From NCBI RefSeq assembly GCF_014203555.1, contig NZ_JACHJH010000001.1, positions 1,093,792-1,157,791 on the forward strand: a DNA stretch of 64,000 bases. The letters are read 5' to 3'. The notes under the pieces were generated by a model. It ran no database searches, was not told the DNA's origin, and saw nothing but the letters and a program-made list of their open reading frames with translations. How positions within the stretch are numbered: the first letter of the stretch is position 1; each line of letters begins with the position of its first letter. This document shows, piece by piece, positions 26,760 to 35,363 of the stretch. The position numbers and the translations under genes were made by a program. This stretch comes from Streptomyces olivoverticillatus (GTDB lineage Bacteria > Actinomycetota > Actinomycetes > Streptomycetales > Streptomycetaceae).

Positions 26760-26936
26760 GTGTCCGATACCGCACCCGCGCAGCACGGCGCGGATCACGC
26801 CACCACCACCAGCGAGCGCGGTTCCTTCTGCACCGCCCGCTGCACCTGCGGCTGGTACGGCCCCGCCCGCAGGGCCCGCTCGCTGGCCCGCGAGGACGCC
26901 GACAACCACGCCACCCAGGTCTCGTCCGGCATCTGA
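26760..26936 (+). CDS. Small Cys-containing conserved protein
   Basis: A 58-residue frame starting at GTG 26760. The core FCTARCTCGWYGPARRARSLAREDADNH has a C-x3-C-x-CGW arrangement followed by a helix. This CGW...GPARRAR...A...DA..H pattern recurs in short Streptomyces proteins and could bind a metal. A -10-like TAGCGT (26748-26753) just upstream suggests a leaderless transcript. The function is unknown; the call rests on the conserved pattern and the start context. Confidence 0.62.
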   Translation: MSDTAPAQHGADHATTTSERGSFCTARCTCGWYGPARRARSLAREDADNHATQVSSGI

Positions 26937-26946
26937 CGGCACCGAC

Positions 26947-27013
26947 CGCGTCCGGCACCGACCGGACTCGACATCCGACCGAACTCGACACCCGACCGCA
27001 TTCGGCATCCGAC
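26947..27013 (+). repeat. Imperfect 17-bp tandem repeats
   Basis: Four consecutive units (26947-26962, 26963-26979, 26980-26996, 26997-27013) share the pattern CGnncTCGrCaTCCGAC, with a partial fifth after them. They lie just downstream of the small Cys protein. The rest of the gap up to 27201 has no recognised gene. Confidence 0.65.
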
Positions 27014-27201
27014 CCATTCGACGGCCGTGCACCGGAACCACCGGGTTCATCACGTCATCTGCATGATCGACCGACTTTCCGCCGAACACACCGACCCATC
27101 AGCCGCACCGGAACAGCGAACAGCTGTCCGGGGAACCGCTGATTGAACGGCGGACGTCGGGGCAGGCACCAGGACGTCGATGCAAGGGGGCAAGACCGGT
27201 C

Positions 27202-28770
27202 ATGGTCATCACGAGGCGCGGCCTGCTGGCCGCGGGCACGGGAGTTGCGGCGGGCGGAGTGTGGGCCGTCGCCTGCGCCGGCGGCACCGGGCATGCAGCA
27301 CCCGGCCGCAGCAGCGGGGCGAGCCGCGCGTCCAAGGCCGCCGCGGCCGACTGGACCGCCCTCGGCAAGGGCCTCGGCGGCGGCCTCATCCGCCCGGACG
27401 ACGCCGACTACACCGCGGCCCGGCGGCTGTACAACACCCGCTTCGACCAGCTGCGCCCCGCCGGCATCGCCTACGTCAAGGGCACCGGGGACATAGCGGC
27501 CTGCCTGTCCTTCGCCCGCCGCTTCTCCATACCCGTCGCCATCCGCAACGGCGGCCACAGCTATGCCGGTTGGTCCAGCGGCAACGACCGGCTCGTCATC
27601 GACGTCTCCCGGCTGAAAACGGTCCGTACGACCTCCGCCACCACCGCCGTCATAGGCGCCGGCGCCAAACTCATCGACGTCTACTCGGGCCTGGCCTCCC
27701 ACGGCGTCACCATCCCCGGCGGCTCCTGCCCCACCGTGGGCGTCTCCGGCCTCACCCTCGGCGGCGGCCACGGCATCCTCTCCCGCGCCTACGGCCTCAC
27801 CTGCGACAGCCTCACCGGCGCCACCCTCGTCACCGCCGACGGCAAGACCGTCATCTGCGACTCCTCCCACAACAGCGACCTCTTCTGGGCCCTGCGCGGC
27901 GCGGGCAACGGCAACTTCGGCGTCGTCACCGAACTGTCCTTCCGCACCCACGCCGTGGCGGGCGGCGTGACCGGCTACGTCTCCTTCCCCTGGGCGAAGG
28001 CCGCGGCCGTGATCCGGGCCTGGCAGGAGTGGGGACCGGGCTGCCCCGACGAGATCTGGTCGGCCTGCGACCTCTCCGCCGCCGCGGGCGGTACTCCGCA
28101 CATATCCGTGGCCGCCTTCTCGATCGGTTCGTACGGAGACCTCGAAAACGCCCTGGGCCGACTGGTGGACAAGGTCGGCAAGGCGGGCGGCTCCTCCGGC
28201 ACGCCGCGGCTGCGCCGCCACACCTATCTCGACACCGTGCGCGCCTACGCGGGCTGCGACGACAAGTCCACCGAGCAGTGCCACCTCCCCGGCCGTACGC
28301 CCGGCCGCGAGTCCTCCGGCAAGCTGGACCGCGAGACGTACGTGGCGCGTTCGGACTTCTTCGACCGCTCACTGGACTCGTCGGGCATACGGACGCTCCT
28401 CGACCAGCTGGAGCGCTTCGGCCGCAAGGGCGGCAGCGGCGGCGCCTCCGTACAGCTCACCGCACTCGGCGGCGCCGTCAACCGGGTCGGCACGCTGGAC
28501 ACGGCCTTCGTGCACCGCAAGTCCCGTTTCCTGGCCCAGTACCTGACGTCCTGGGCGGCGGGCGGCTCGGGCGCCACGCAGACATCATGGCTGGACGGCG
28601 CACAGTCGGCGATGCGGCGCTACGCATCCGGCGCCGCGTACCAGAACTACACCGACCCCACCCTCAAGGACTGGCGCAAGGCGTACTACGGCGACGCGGC
28701 GGACCGGCTCGCGAAGATCAAGCGACAGTACGACCCGGGGCGCCTCTTCGACTTCCCGCAGGCGCTGTGA
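27202..28770 (+). CDS. Tat-exported FAD-dependent oxidoreductase (berberine bridge type)
   Basis: A 522-residue secreted oxidase. The N-terminus TRRGLLAAG with a following hydrophobic stretch is a twin-arginine signal. The PCMH-type FAD domain shows RNGGHSYAGWS (His119) and GGSCPTVGVSGLTLGGGHG (Cys176), the two sites of bicovalent flavin attachment in the BBE family. The C-terminal BBE motif YQNYTDP is also present. Family members oxidise sugars, alkaloids or natural products. The ATG at 27202 follows AAGGGGG. It stands alone; the substrate is unknown. Confidence 0.88.
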   Translation: MVITRRGLLAAGTGVAAGGVWAVACAGGTGHAAPGRSSGASRASKAAAADWTALGKGLGGGLIRPDDADYTAARRLYNTRFDQLRPAGIAYVKGTGDIAACLSFARRFSIPVAIRNGGHSYAGWSSGNDRLVIDVSRLKTVRTTSATTAVIGAGAKLIDVYSGLASHGVTIPGGSCPTVGVSGLTLGGGHGILSRAYGLTCDSLTGATLVTADGKTVICDSSHNSDLFWALRGAGNGNFGVVTELSFRTHAVAGGVTGYVSFPWAKAAAVIRAWQEWGPGCPDEIWSACDLSAAAGGTPHISVAAFSIGSYGDLENALGRLVDKVGKAGGSSGTPRLRRHTYLDTVRAYAGCDDKSTEQCHLPGRTPGRESSGKLDRETYVARSDFFDRSLDSSGIRTLLDQLERFGRKGGSGGASVQLTALGGAVNRVGTLDTAFVHRKSRFLAQYLTSWAAGGSGATQTSWLDGAQSAMRRYASGAAYQNYTDPTLKDWRKAYYGDAADRLAKIKRQYDPGRLFDFPQAL

Positions 28771-28793
28771 TGCCGGCGGACGTGGTGTCGGTG

Positions 28794-29546
28794 TTACGCG
28801 GCGAGGTCGTTGTCGCGGTGGTGCAGGTGGTGTCCGTGGCCGGGCATCGCCGCCCCGGCCTCGGCCGCCGACATGGGCTCGTGCTCGGCCGGAGCATCGG
28901 CCGAGCGCACCAGCCATCCGGCGCGCGTGCCGGCGAGGGCCCGCATCAGCGGCGTCAGCAGCATCATGGCCAACGGCGCGAGCAGCAGCGCCACGGCCGT
29001 GCCGAGCGCGAGGCCGCCGACCACGTCCGTCGGGTAGTGCACGCCCAAGTAGACCCGGCAGAAGCCTTCGAGCAGCGCCAGGCCGATGCCGATGAGCCCG
29101 TACTTCCGGTTCGCCACGAAGAGGCCGACGCCCAGCGCCATCGTCAGCGTCGCATGGTCGCTGACGAAGGAGAAGTCCGTCTTCCCCTTGATGAGGACCT
29201 CCAGCCCCTGGTGGTCCAGGAACGGCCGCGGCCGGCGGACGAAGCCGCGTATCGGGACGTTGACGAGCAGGGCGATCCCGGCCGCCAGCGGCGCCCACAG
29301 CAGGGCCGCCATCGCGGCCGGGGCGTTCCGGCCCTTGCGCAGGCTCCACCACGCGCACAGCATCAGCACGGCGAAGCCGAAGACGATCCCGTACTCGCCG
29401 ATGAACTCCATGGCGCGATCCGCCCAGTGCGGCGCGCCCTTGGCGATGCCGTTGATGTCGTAGAGCAGGCTGACGTCCGGGTTGGACCCGCCCGTGGCCT
29501 CCGGCATGGGGTGCTCCATCACGAGTCCAGCCATATGCCAGCCCAT
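28794..29546 (-). CDS. PAP2-family membrane phosphatase
   Basis: A 250-residue protein with about five membrane helices and the three phosphatase motifs: RGFVRRPRP, FVSDHATLT (variant of PSGH), and CRVYLGVHYPTDVVGG. This is the BcrC/YbjG-like type that dephosphorylates undecaprenyl pyrophosphate or other lipid phosphates at the outer face of the membrane. The C-terminus is His-rich (PGHGHHLHHRDND). The ATG at 29546 follows AAGGGG; a later ATG at 29534 is possible. It converges with the FAD oxidoreductase. Confidence 0.85.
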   Translation of the reverse strand: MGWHMAGLVMEHPMPEATGGSNPDVSLLYDINGIAKGAPHWADRAMEFIGEYGIVFGFAVLMLCAWWSLRKGRNAPAAMAALLWAPLAAGIALLVNVPIRGFVRRPRPFLDHQGLEVLIKGKTDFSFVSDHATLTMALGVGLFVANRKYGLIGIGLALLEGFCRVYLGVHYPTDVVGGLALGTAVALLLAPLAMMLLTPLMRALAGTRAGWLVRSADAPAEHEPMSAAEAGAAMPGHGHHLHHRDNDLAA

Positions 29547-29749
29547 ATGCCACGGCCCCTTATCTGTCGCCCGTTGCTGCTACGTCCAGCTACCGACCCC
29601 CGTGGTCCGTGCGCCCGGGTCCAGTGGCGGGCGCTGCTTTCCCACTCCCAATGGAACGCCCGGCTCCAACCGGCCGTTCCACTCTCCACTCAATGATCAC
29701 TAGGACGTTATCGAAGGGTGACCCATGCCCCCTGCACGGGGTCCGCGGT

Positions 29750-30757
29750 TCAGGCTCCGTTCGGCTTGGGGAGCGCTTTCGCGCCATCTGCGGTCACCCG
29801 GGTCGCCCCGATGTAATCCGGCATGTCGATCTTGTCGAACCGGATCACCGCCCCCGTGTACGGCGCGTTGATCATGTACCCGCCACCCACGTACAGGCCC
29901 ACGTGGTGGATGCTGCGCGGATCGTTCAAGTCGTGCGCGAAGAACACCAGGTCTCCGGGCAGCAGCTCGTCACGCTTGGGGTGCGGCCCGGCGTTCCACT
30001 GGTCGTTCGCCACCCGCGGCAGGGTGATGCCGACCGAGGCGTACGCGGCCTGGGTCAGCCCCGAGCAGTCGAAGCGGCCGTTGTCCTCCTTGCCGCCCTC
30101 GCCACCCCACAGGTACGGGGTGCCGAGCTTGTCCTGCGCGAAGTAGATCGCCCCGGCTGCCTGCTGAGAGGGCGCCACCCGACCGATCGGCCGCGCAAAG
30201 CTCTTCTCCAGGCTGCGGATGGACTTCACATAGCCCTGCGTCTCGCTGTACGCGGGGATGCCGCCCGCCTTGATGACGGCGTACGAGCCGGCGTTGTACG
30301 AAGCCAGCATGTTGTCCGTCAGGTCCCCCGGCACGCTCTTGACGTACTTGGCAAGGTCGCAGTCGTAGACGGCGGCGGAGGGGATGGCATCCCCCGGATC
30401 CCAGATGTCCGCTTTTCCGTCACCATTGGCATCGATGCCGTACCCGGCCCACGTCTCCGGGATGAACTGCGCTATCCCCCGCGCGTCCGCCGGACTCACG
30501 GCTCTCGGGTTCCAGTTGCTCTCGGTGTAGATCTGCGCGGCGAGCACGGCGGGGTTGAGCGCGGGGCAGAGATTGCCCCACTTCGAGAGCAGCGGCTGGT
30601 ACTGATCGGGCACCGACCCCTTGGCCAGGCCGACCGACCCCTTGCCCCCGAACCCGTCGAGGTTCCCTGCGGCCACGTACACCCCGACGACGAGCAGCCC
30701 GACGAAACTCAGGCACACCCCGATGCCGACACTCACGCCCACCCAGAGCTTCCGCAC
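29750..30757 (-). CDS. Lytic transglycosylase fused to NlpC/P60 endopeptidase
   Basis: A 335-residue bifunctional peptidoglycan hydrolase. An N-terminal membrane anchor (~8-30) is followed by an SLT-type domain with catalytic Glu79 (YTESNWNP) and an ANGDGKADIWDP Asp-rich loop. The C-terminal NlpC/P60 domain has Cys231 (FDCSGL), His285 and Asn297 as the third residue. Such VirB1-like double hydrolases open the wall for secretion machines or for growth. The GTG at 30757 follows GGGAGGA. A closely similar protein is encoded next to T4SS set B at 55.6 kb. Confidence 0.88.
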   Translation of the reverse strand: MRKLWVGVSVGIGVCLSFVGLLVVGVYVAAGNLDGFGGKGSVGLAKGSVPDQYQPLLSKWGNLCPALNPAVLAAQIYTESNWNPRAVSPADARGIAQFIPETWAGYGIDANGDGKADIWDPGDAIPSAAVYDCDLAKYVKSVPGDLTDNMLASYNAGSYAVIKAGGIPAYSETQGYVKSIRSLEKSFARPIGRVAPSQQAAGAIYFAQDKLGTPYLWGGEGGKEDNGRFDCSGLTQAAYASVGITLPRVANDQWNAGPHPKRDELLPGDLVFFAHDLNDPRSIHHVGLYVGGGYMINAPYTGAVIRFDKIDMPDYIGATRVTADGAKALPKPNGA

Positions 30758-30840
30758 CCCGCAATCCTCCCCCACGGACCCGCCGCGTATCCGTAATTCC
30801 GTACGGTCCGTCAGCCCAGCTGCGCGCCCAACGGCTCGTC

Positions 30841-31293
30841 TCAGCCTACGAGTCGGAACCACACGGCTTTGCCCTGGCCGGGCCTGTTTCCGCACACGCC
30901 CCAGTCGACAGCCTGCGTACGCACGAGGAACAGCCCCCGCCCGCGTTCCGCCTCGGGCGGCACCCATTGCCCGCACTGCGCAGGCCCGCCGGGCGCGTCG
31001 TCGTACACGAGCACGAGCAGCGCCCCGCCGGACATCCACCCGACGGACACGCTGACGGGCGCGGAGCAGCCGCTGCCGAGGCAGGCGTTGACGGCGTTGG
31101 TCACCACTTCGGAGGTGAGGAGGAGGGCGGTGTCGGCCAGTTCCTCGCGCTGCGCAGCGGCGAGGGCGGTGCGTACGGCTTCACGAGCGGTACGGACCCA
31201 GCCGGGGGCGGGCGGAAAGACGAGGGAGAAGTCGGACCGGGGCGCGAAGATCCCGTTCCGGGAGGCGACGGTTGCGGTGGTGCTGGGGCACAT
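30841..31293 (-). CDS. RsbW-type ATP-binding protein (HATPase_c)
   Basis: A 150-residue protein of the anti-sigma/histidine-kinase-like ATPase type. N-box LLLTSEVVTNAVNA, DDAPGG (G1) and RGRGLFLVRTQAVDWG (G2) are visible. Cys residues are frequent (CLGSGC, AQCGQW, WGVCGN). The ATG at 31293 follows AAGGAG. It is divergent from a WhiJ-like XRE gene with DUF397 partners, a grouping seen many times in Streptomyces genomes around developmental regulators. Whether it binds a sigma factor or the XRE protein is not known. Confidence 0.85.
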   Translation of the reverse strand: MCPSTTATVASRNGIFAPRSDFSLVFPPAPGWVRTAREAVRTALAAAQREELADTALLLTSEVVTNAVNACLGSGCSAPVSVSVGWMSGGALLVLVYDDAPGGPAQCGQWVPPEAERGRGLFLVRTQAVDWGVCGNRPGQGKAVWFRLVG

Positions 31294-31531
31294 GACGTGA
31301 CTCCTTCGGTTCACCGGTGCCCTCCGGGGCGGGGTGCGGTGGCGTTGTCGCGCGGGCATGCGGGCGCGGTGCACTTCCGGCTTATGGCTCGCCGGGGAGG
31401 GCGGTTCGGGTTCGACGATAGGGGGCGCCGTTTAGCTAGCTCAACCCAATCGCTGAAAGTTCCCCCCACGAGTGGACCAACTCCGCTCGCCACGGGCAGA
31501 CTTCGGAGCGATCAACGAGGGGAGTCGGCTC

Positions 31532-32419
31532 ATGGGCCTACGGACCAACCCGAGCCAACGTCAGCGGCGGCTGGGCGAAGAGCTGCGCAGGATGCGCGAG
31601 GCCAGTGGATTGTCTGCAACCGAAGCCGGGGCCCATGTCAGCCTTGGTCGAGCCCACATGAGCCACATCGAAACCGGTCGTACGGCGATCCCTGAGGACA
31701 AGCTTCGCACCTTGGCTCGCATTTACGGTTGCACTAGCGAGCCCCTCATCGAGGCCTTGGTTGAGATGAGCCAGACCACAGGCCGTGGGTGGTGGTCGGA
31801 GTACAAGGCCAGCCATGACGCCCATGCACTCGACCTGGCCGAGTTGGAGTCGTCAACCACCATCTACCGGTCATTCCAGTGGTTGTACGTGCCGGGTCTG
31901 CTCCAGACTCCGGACTACGTCCGGGCGGTAATCACCGGGGGTGAACCAGACGCCAGTGCGGCGCTCTTGGACAAGTACATTGAGTTTCGCCTGCGTCGGC
32001 AGCACGTCCTGACAGAGAGAGGGCTGCCGTTTCATGCGGTGATTCACGAGGCCGCCCTACATATGCAGTTTGTCTCTGCTGACGTCATGCGCCGCCAGAT
32101 TCAGCATTTGGTCCAGATGGCCCGGCTGTCACACATTCAGATCCAGATTCTGCCGTTCAAGGCAAACGTCCATCCGCCTCGTTTCAGCATGCCGTTCGTC
32201 ATCTTCGAAGGTCCCGTACCGGACCTCAACACCGTCTACGTAGAGCAGCCCATCACGTGCCCATTCATCAGCGACCACGATCGGTTCGGCCAGTTCTCGG
32301 AGGCCTTCGATCGCCTCAGCACGGTGGCCTTGGAACCGATTGACGCACAACTCGAACCCGAGTTGCATGCAAAGCGAGATTCCCTCGGTCTCATCCGGCA
32401 CCTGATGTACACCCTGTGA
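31532..32419 (+). CDS. WhiJ-like XRE regulator with DUF5753 domain
   Basis: A 295-residue regulator. Residues ~13-70 are an XRE HTH (LGEELRRMREASGLSATEAG, then HMSHIETGR). Residues ~95-285 form the DUF5753 domain (FQWLYVPGLLQTPDYVRAVI, LPFHAVIHEAALHM). WhiJ-type proteins act with a small DUF397 partner to control development and antibiotic production. Its base composition is visibly less GC-rich than its neighbours, suggesting later acquisition. The ATG at 31532 follows GAGGGGAG. The next gene, 10 bases on, is the DUF397 partner. Confidence 0.88.
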   Translation: MGLRTNPSQRQRRLGEELRRMREASGLSATEAGAHVSLGRAHMSHIETGRTAIPEDKLRTLARIYGCTSEPLIEALVEMSQTTGRGWWSEYKASHDAHALDLAELESSTTIYRSFQWLYVPGLLQTPDYVRAVITGGEPDASAALLDKYIEFRLRRQHVLTERGLPFHAVIHEAALHMQFVSADVMRRQIQHLVQMARLSHIQIQILPFKANVHPPRFSMPFVIFEGPVPDLNTVYVEQPITCPFISDHDRFGQFSEAFDRLSTVALEPIDAQLEPELHAKRDSLGLIRHLMYTL

Positions 32420-32429
32420 AAGGAAAGTC

Positions 32430-32750
32430 ATGCCAGAGCTCATGTGGCAGAAGTCAAGCTTCAGTGGCTCTGGAGGCACAGGCGAGTGCCTCGAAGTGGC
32501 GGTGACCCCGCCCGGGTGGCAGAAGTCGAGCTTTAGCGGGCCAGGCGGGGCCAACGGCGAATGCATAGAGGTGACCCTGGCGCCTGCTCGCTGGCAGAAG
32601 TCGAGCTTCAGCGGAGGCGGAAACGGGGGCGAATGCCTCGAAGTGGCCGCAGCCCCAACCCTCCACCTCCGGGAGAGCAAGAACCCCCAAACCATCCTCA
32701 CCCCAACCCCCGCCGCCCTGCGGGCCCTGCTCGCGCACGCGAGGCGCTGA
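32430..32750 (+). CDS. DUF397 protein with three tandem core motifs
   Basis: A 106-residue protein. The DUF397 core WQKSSFSG...GECLEVA occurs three times, beginning at codons for Trp at 32445, 32517 and 32592, spaced 24 and 25 residues apart. Only the last copy continues into the normal DUF397 end (LHLRESKNPQ...LTPTPAALRALL). Usual family members have one core. DUF397 proteins are partners of WhiJ-like regulators, and this gene follows one directly. The repeats are also strong at the DNA level (72 and 75 bases), pointing to internal duplication. Confidence 0.85.
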   Translation: MPELMWQKSSFSGSGGTGECLEVAVTPPGWQKSSFSGPGGANGECIEVTLAPARWQKSSFSGGGNGGECLEVAAAPTLHLRESKNPQTILTPTPAALRALLAHARR

Positions 32751-32826
32751 AACCCCATCAGCCACGCCCCCACCAGGGCTATCGTGGGCGCCCGGAACCG
32801 GTCGTCGAACATCCCATGGAGGGGCC

Positions 32827-33042
32827 ATGCAGGAGCTCAACTGGATCAAGGCGGCCGAGGAGGACGAGCCCGAGTACTTCGAGATCGCCTTCGGCGAAGG
32901 GGACGACGTGGACAACGTCTACATCCGCGTCAATACGGACCCCGACAACATCGTCATCACCACCCAGCGCAAGTGGGAAGCGTTCGTGCTCGGCGTGAAG
33001 GCGGGCGAGTTCGACCACTTCGTCGAGGGCATCGAGGACTGA
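32827..33042 (+). CDS. Diverged DUF397-like small protein
   Basis: A 71-residue acidic protein, MQELNWIKAAEEDEPEYFEIAF at the start and RKWEAFVLGVKAGEFDHF near the end. The pattern W-x-K-A, ExxEIAF, R-V-N-x-DP and W-x-A-F-x-x-G-x-K-x-GEFD parallels the DUF397 family, so it is probably a second partner of the upstream WhiJ-like regulator. It is 76 bases after the triple-motif protein, with GGAGGGGCC before its start. Confidence 0.75.
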   Translation: MQELNWIKAAEEDEPEYFEIAFGEGDDVDNVYIRVNTDPDNIVITTQRKWEAFVLGVKAGEFDHFVEGIED

Positions 33043-33056
33043 CCGGCAAAGCACCC

Positions 33057-33218
33057 GTGTGCGAGAGTTGCGTCGTGATCAACGACAACCTCTGCGGACA
33101 GCTCGCCCCCGACAACCTGATGGACGACTTCGGCTGGCCGAAGTGCGGCCTGCCCTCCGGCCACGACGGCCCGCACCGGGAGTCGGCAAGCGGCCGGGGC
33201 TGGGTCGGGGAGGACTGA
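33057..33218 (+). CDS. Cys/His-rich micro-protein
   Basis: A 53-residue frame with GTG start at 33057, 14 bases after the DUF397-like stop. It has CESC near the start, LCG, and CGLPSGHDGPH, giving four Cys and two His in a layout suited to zinc. The CGLP.GH.GPH pattern recurs in short actinomycete proteins. The ribosome site is weak, so translational coupling to the upstream gene is likely. It ends exactly where the convergent epimerase gene ends. Confidence 0.6.
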   Translation: MCESCVVINDNLCGQLAPDNLMDDFGWPKCGLPSGHDGPHRESASGRGWVGED

Positions 33219-34169
33219 CTAGGACCGGGCAAGCAGCGCCCGCTCCTCCTCCAGGGAGAATCCGCACTGGAGCGGCGGCTCGCCGCGCTCGCGGTCCCAG
33301 GCCAGGACGTCGGCGGCCGTCACCTCAAGCGGGGTCGCGGTCAAGCCCGCGGCCCGCGCCCGTGCCGGGCTGCGCTGCTGGGACGTCCAGTTCGCCCGTA
33401 CCAGCGGGAACATCGGTGACAGCTCCTCGGGGTACACCCGCACGATCTCGACCGATGTGCCCGCGACCCGCGCGCACGTCCCGATGAGCCCGCCGAGCGT
33501 GACCGGCTCGACAGGGCCCACGGCATGGAACGCGCCGGGGCGGTCGTCGGCTAGCAGCTGCACCACCAGGCGGGCCAGGTCGCGCGAGTCGACGACCTGC
33601 ACCGGCTGCGCGGGATCGGCGGGCAGCGCCACCCGCCCGCCCCGCGCCGCCCGGCGCACCCAGTACGTGAACGTGTCCGACGGGTCGTACGGCCCGGCCA
33701 CCTTCCCCGGCCGCACGATCGTCGCCCGCAAGCCGTACCGGGCCAGCACATCGTCCTCGCAGGCCACCTTCAACCGGCCGTAGGTCTCGTTGTCGAGCTC
33801 CTCCGTGTCGCGTACGGGGGTGCGGCGCGGGGTGTCCTCGTCGGAGCCCGGCTCCACGCCCGTCTGCTCGTACACGGCGTGGCTGGAAACGAAGAGGTAG
33901 CGCCCGGCCCGCTCCCCCAGCGCGTCCATCGCCTGCCCGACGTGCCGCGGGACGTAGCCGCTGACGTCCACGACCGCGTCCCAACTGCCGTCGTGCAGGG
34001 CGGCGTAGTCGCCTGTGTCGCGGTCGCCGATGAGCCGGGGCAGTTGGGGGAACAGCTCGGGACCGGTTTTGCCGCGGCCGAACAAGGTCACTTCGGCCCC
34101 GGTGTGCAGGGCCTCTTCCACGATGGCGCGGCCCACGAAGGCCGTGCCGCCAAGAACAAGTATCCGCAT
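33219..34169 (-). CDS. NAD-dependent epimerase/dehydratase family protein
   Basis: A 316-residue extended-SDR protein. The cofactor loop is LGGTAFVGRAI at 6-16. The first catalytic Ser lies in VSSHAVYE and the YxxxK motif in TYGRLKVACE. VRPGKVAGPYDP and a C-terminal substrate domain follow. Many such proteins are annotated as reductases or RNA-processing-like CSP41 homologues; the reaction cannot be assigned. It stands alone and converges with the micro-protein gene. Confidence 0.82.
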   Translation of the reverse strand: MRILVLGGTAFVGRAIVEEALHTGAEVTLFGRGKTGPELFPQLPRLIGDRDTGDYAALHDGSWDAVVDVSGYVPRHVGQAMDALGERAGRYLFVSSHAVYEQTGVEPGSDEDTPRRTPVRDTEELDNETYGRLKVACEDDVLARYGLRATIVRPGKVAGPYDPSDTFTYWVRRAARGGRVALPADPAQPVQVVDSRDLARLVVQLLADDRPGAFHAVGPVEPVTLGGLIGTCARVAGTSVEIVRVYPEELSPMFPLVRANWTSQQRSPARARAAGLTATPLEVTAADVLAWDRERGEPPLQCGFSLEEERALLARS

Positions 34170-34237
34170 GGTTGCCGACGCTACCGACAGGGCGACCCCG
34201 ACGCTCGGCCCAGGAATGGCAGGTGCACAATGCCGCC

Positions 34238-35356
34238 ATGTTGATCAAGGTCCGCAGGGCCCCCGAGTCTCGCAAGGATCGCTGGTCGGCCGTCGCGTTC
34301 GCGGTGGTCGGTCTCGCGCTGGCGGTCGGCGCGTACGTGCTGCTCCTCGTCTCCGTCCCCGCCAGGCACGTGCAGGAGCGCGATTTCACCAAGGCTCACA
34401 TCTGCCCGGCTGCCGGCAGGGCGGCCACCTCCCCGGACTGCATACGGTCCGTGACCGCCACGGTCAAAGACGTCAAAGCCGACCACTCGCGGAGGACCAC
34501 GCACTACTGGCTCAGCCTCACCGAGGGCGACGGCACCGTCCTCCGCGTCAAGATGAACGACATGTCGTACCCGGTCGTCGACATCGCCAGGAAGGGCGAC
34601 CAGGTCACCGCGTGGTCGTGGCGGAAGCAGATCCGGTTCGTGGAGCTCAACGGAGAACGGCAGTACACCGACGCGGACCCGAGGGGCACGTACCACCTCC
34701 CGGCCGCCATCGGCACGGCGCTGCCGTCGCTCGCCCTCTACGCGTTCTGGTGCGCCTACTGGCTGGCCCGCAGGTCCGGCGCCTCACCGAAGCGCGCACC
34801 GTGGCAGACGAGCGTCTGGGGGGTCGCGGCGCTCTTCGTCGCGGGCATCGGGGCGCTCGGCGGCTTCTCCCGGGACAGCACCGCAGCGACGCTGCGGTAC
34901 ACGGCGATCGGGGCGGCGCCCGTACTGCTCGTGGCCACTGCCGTGGCCGTCTGGAACGTCCTCCGGGACCGCCGGACGAAGTCCGACGGGATCGAGGTCG
35001 AGCCGCTCGTACCCGCCGAGGAGGAGATCTTCGGCGGTGTGATCCTCGGCGACGTCCCGTACAGCGTGGAGGGGTTCAACGTCATCGTGGCCGGGCCCGA
35101 CGGCCTGGCGTCGACGCCCGACCCCACCGCGAACATCGCCCGCAGGCCCGTGCCGCCGACCCTGGAAGTGGTGCGCGTCCGTCCCTCCTACCGATCGGAC
35201 CCCGTGCAGGCCGTGCCCGGCAGCCATGTGGCGGAGTGCCGGGACGGCGAGACGACGGTACTGATCGTCGTCGACAGCAAAAACCTGCCGTGGGTCCTCG
35301 GAGCGCTCCAGGCGAGCCGACCTGCTGCTCCGAAGGAACCGGCACCGGCCGAGTGA
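34238..35356 (+). CDS. Membrane protein of unknown function
   Basis: A 372-residue protein. One N-terminal helix (~17-40) is followed by an extracytoplasmic part of ~110 residues containing a CPAAGRAATSPDC pair and a beta-rich segment (VTATVKDVKAD, HYWLSLTEGDGTVLRVK). Three further helices (~155-235) precede a C-terminal soluble tail. The ATG at 34238 was chosen because the hydrophobic N-terminus begins soon after. It resembles DUF3592-like membrane proteins in outline only. It converges with the kinase gene. Confidence 0.7.
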   Translation: MLIKVRRAPESRKDRWSAVAFAVVGLALAVGAYVLLLVSVPARHVQERDFTKAHICPAAGRAATSPDCIRSVTATVKDVKADHSRRTTHYWLSLTEGDGTVLRVKMNDMSYPVVDIARKGDQVTAWSWRKQIRFVELNGERQYTDADPRGTYHLPAAIGTALPSLALYAFWCAYWLARRSGASPKRAPWQTSVWGVAALFVAGIGALGGFSRDSTAATLRYTAIGAAPVLLVATAVAVWNVLRDRRTKSDGIEVEPLVPAEEEIFGGVILGDVPYSVEGFNVIVAGPDGLASTPDPTANIARRPVPPTLEVVRVRPSYRSDPVQAVPGSHVAECRDGETTVLIVVDSKNLPWVLGALQASRPAAPKEPAPAE

Positions 35357-35363
35357 CGCGCGT

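Noticed and set aside
26947..27013. CRISPR array from repeated units
   Set aside because: The units are 17 bases, imperfect and directly adjacent with no spacers, and there are no cas genes.
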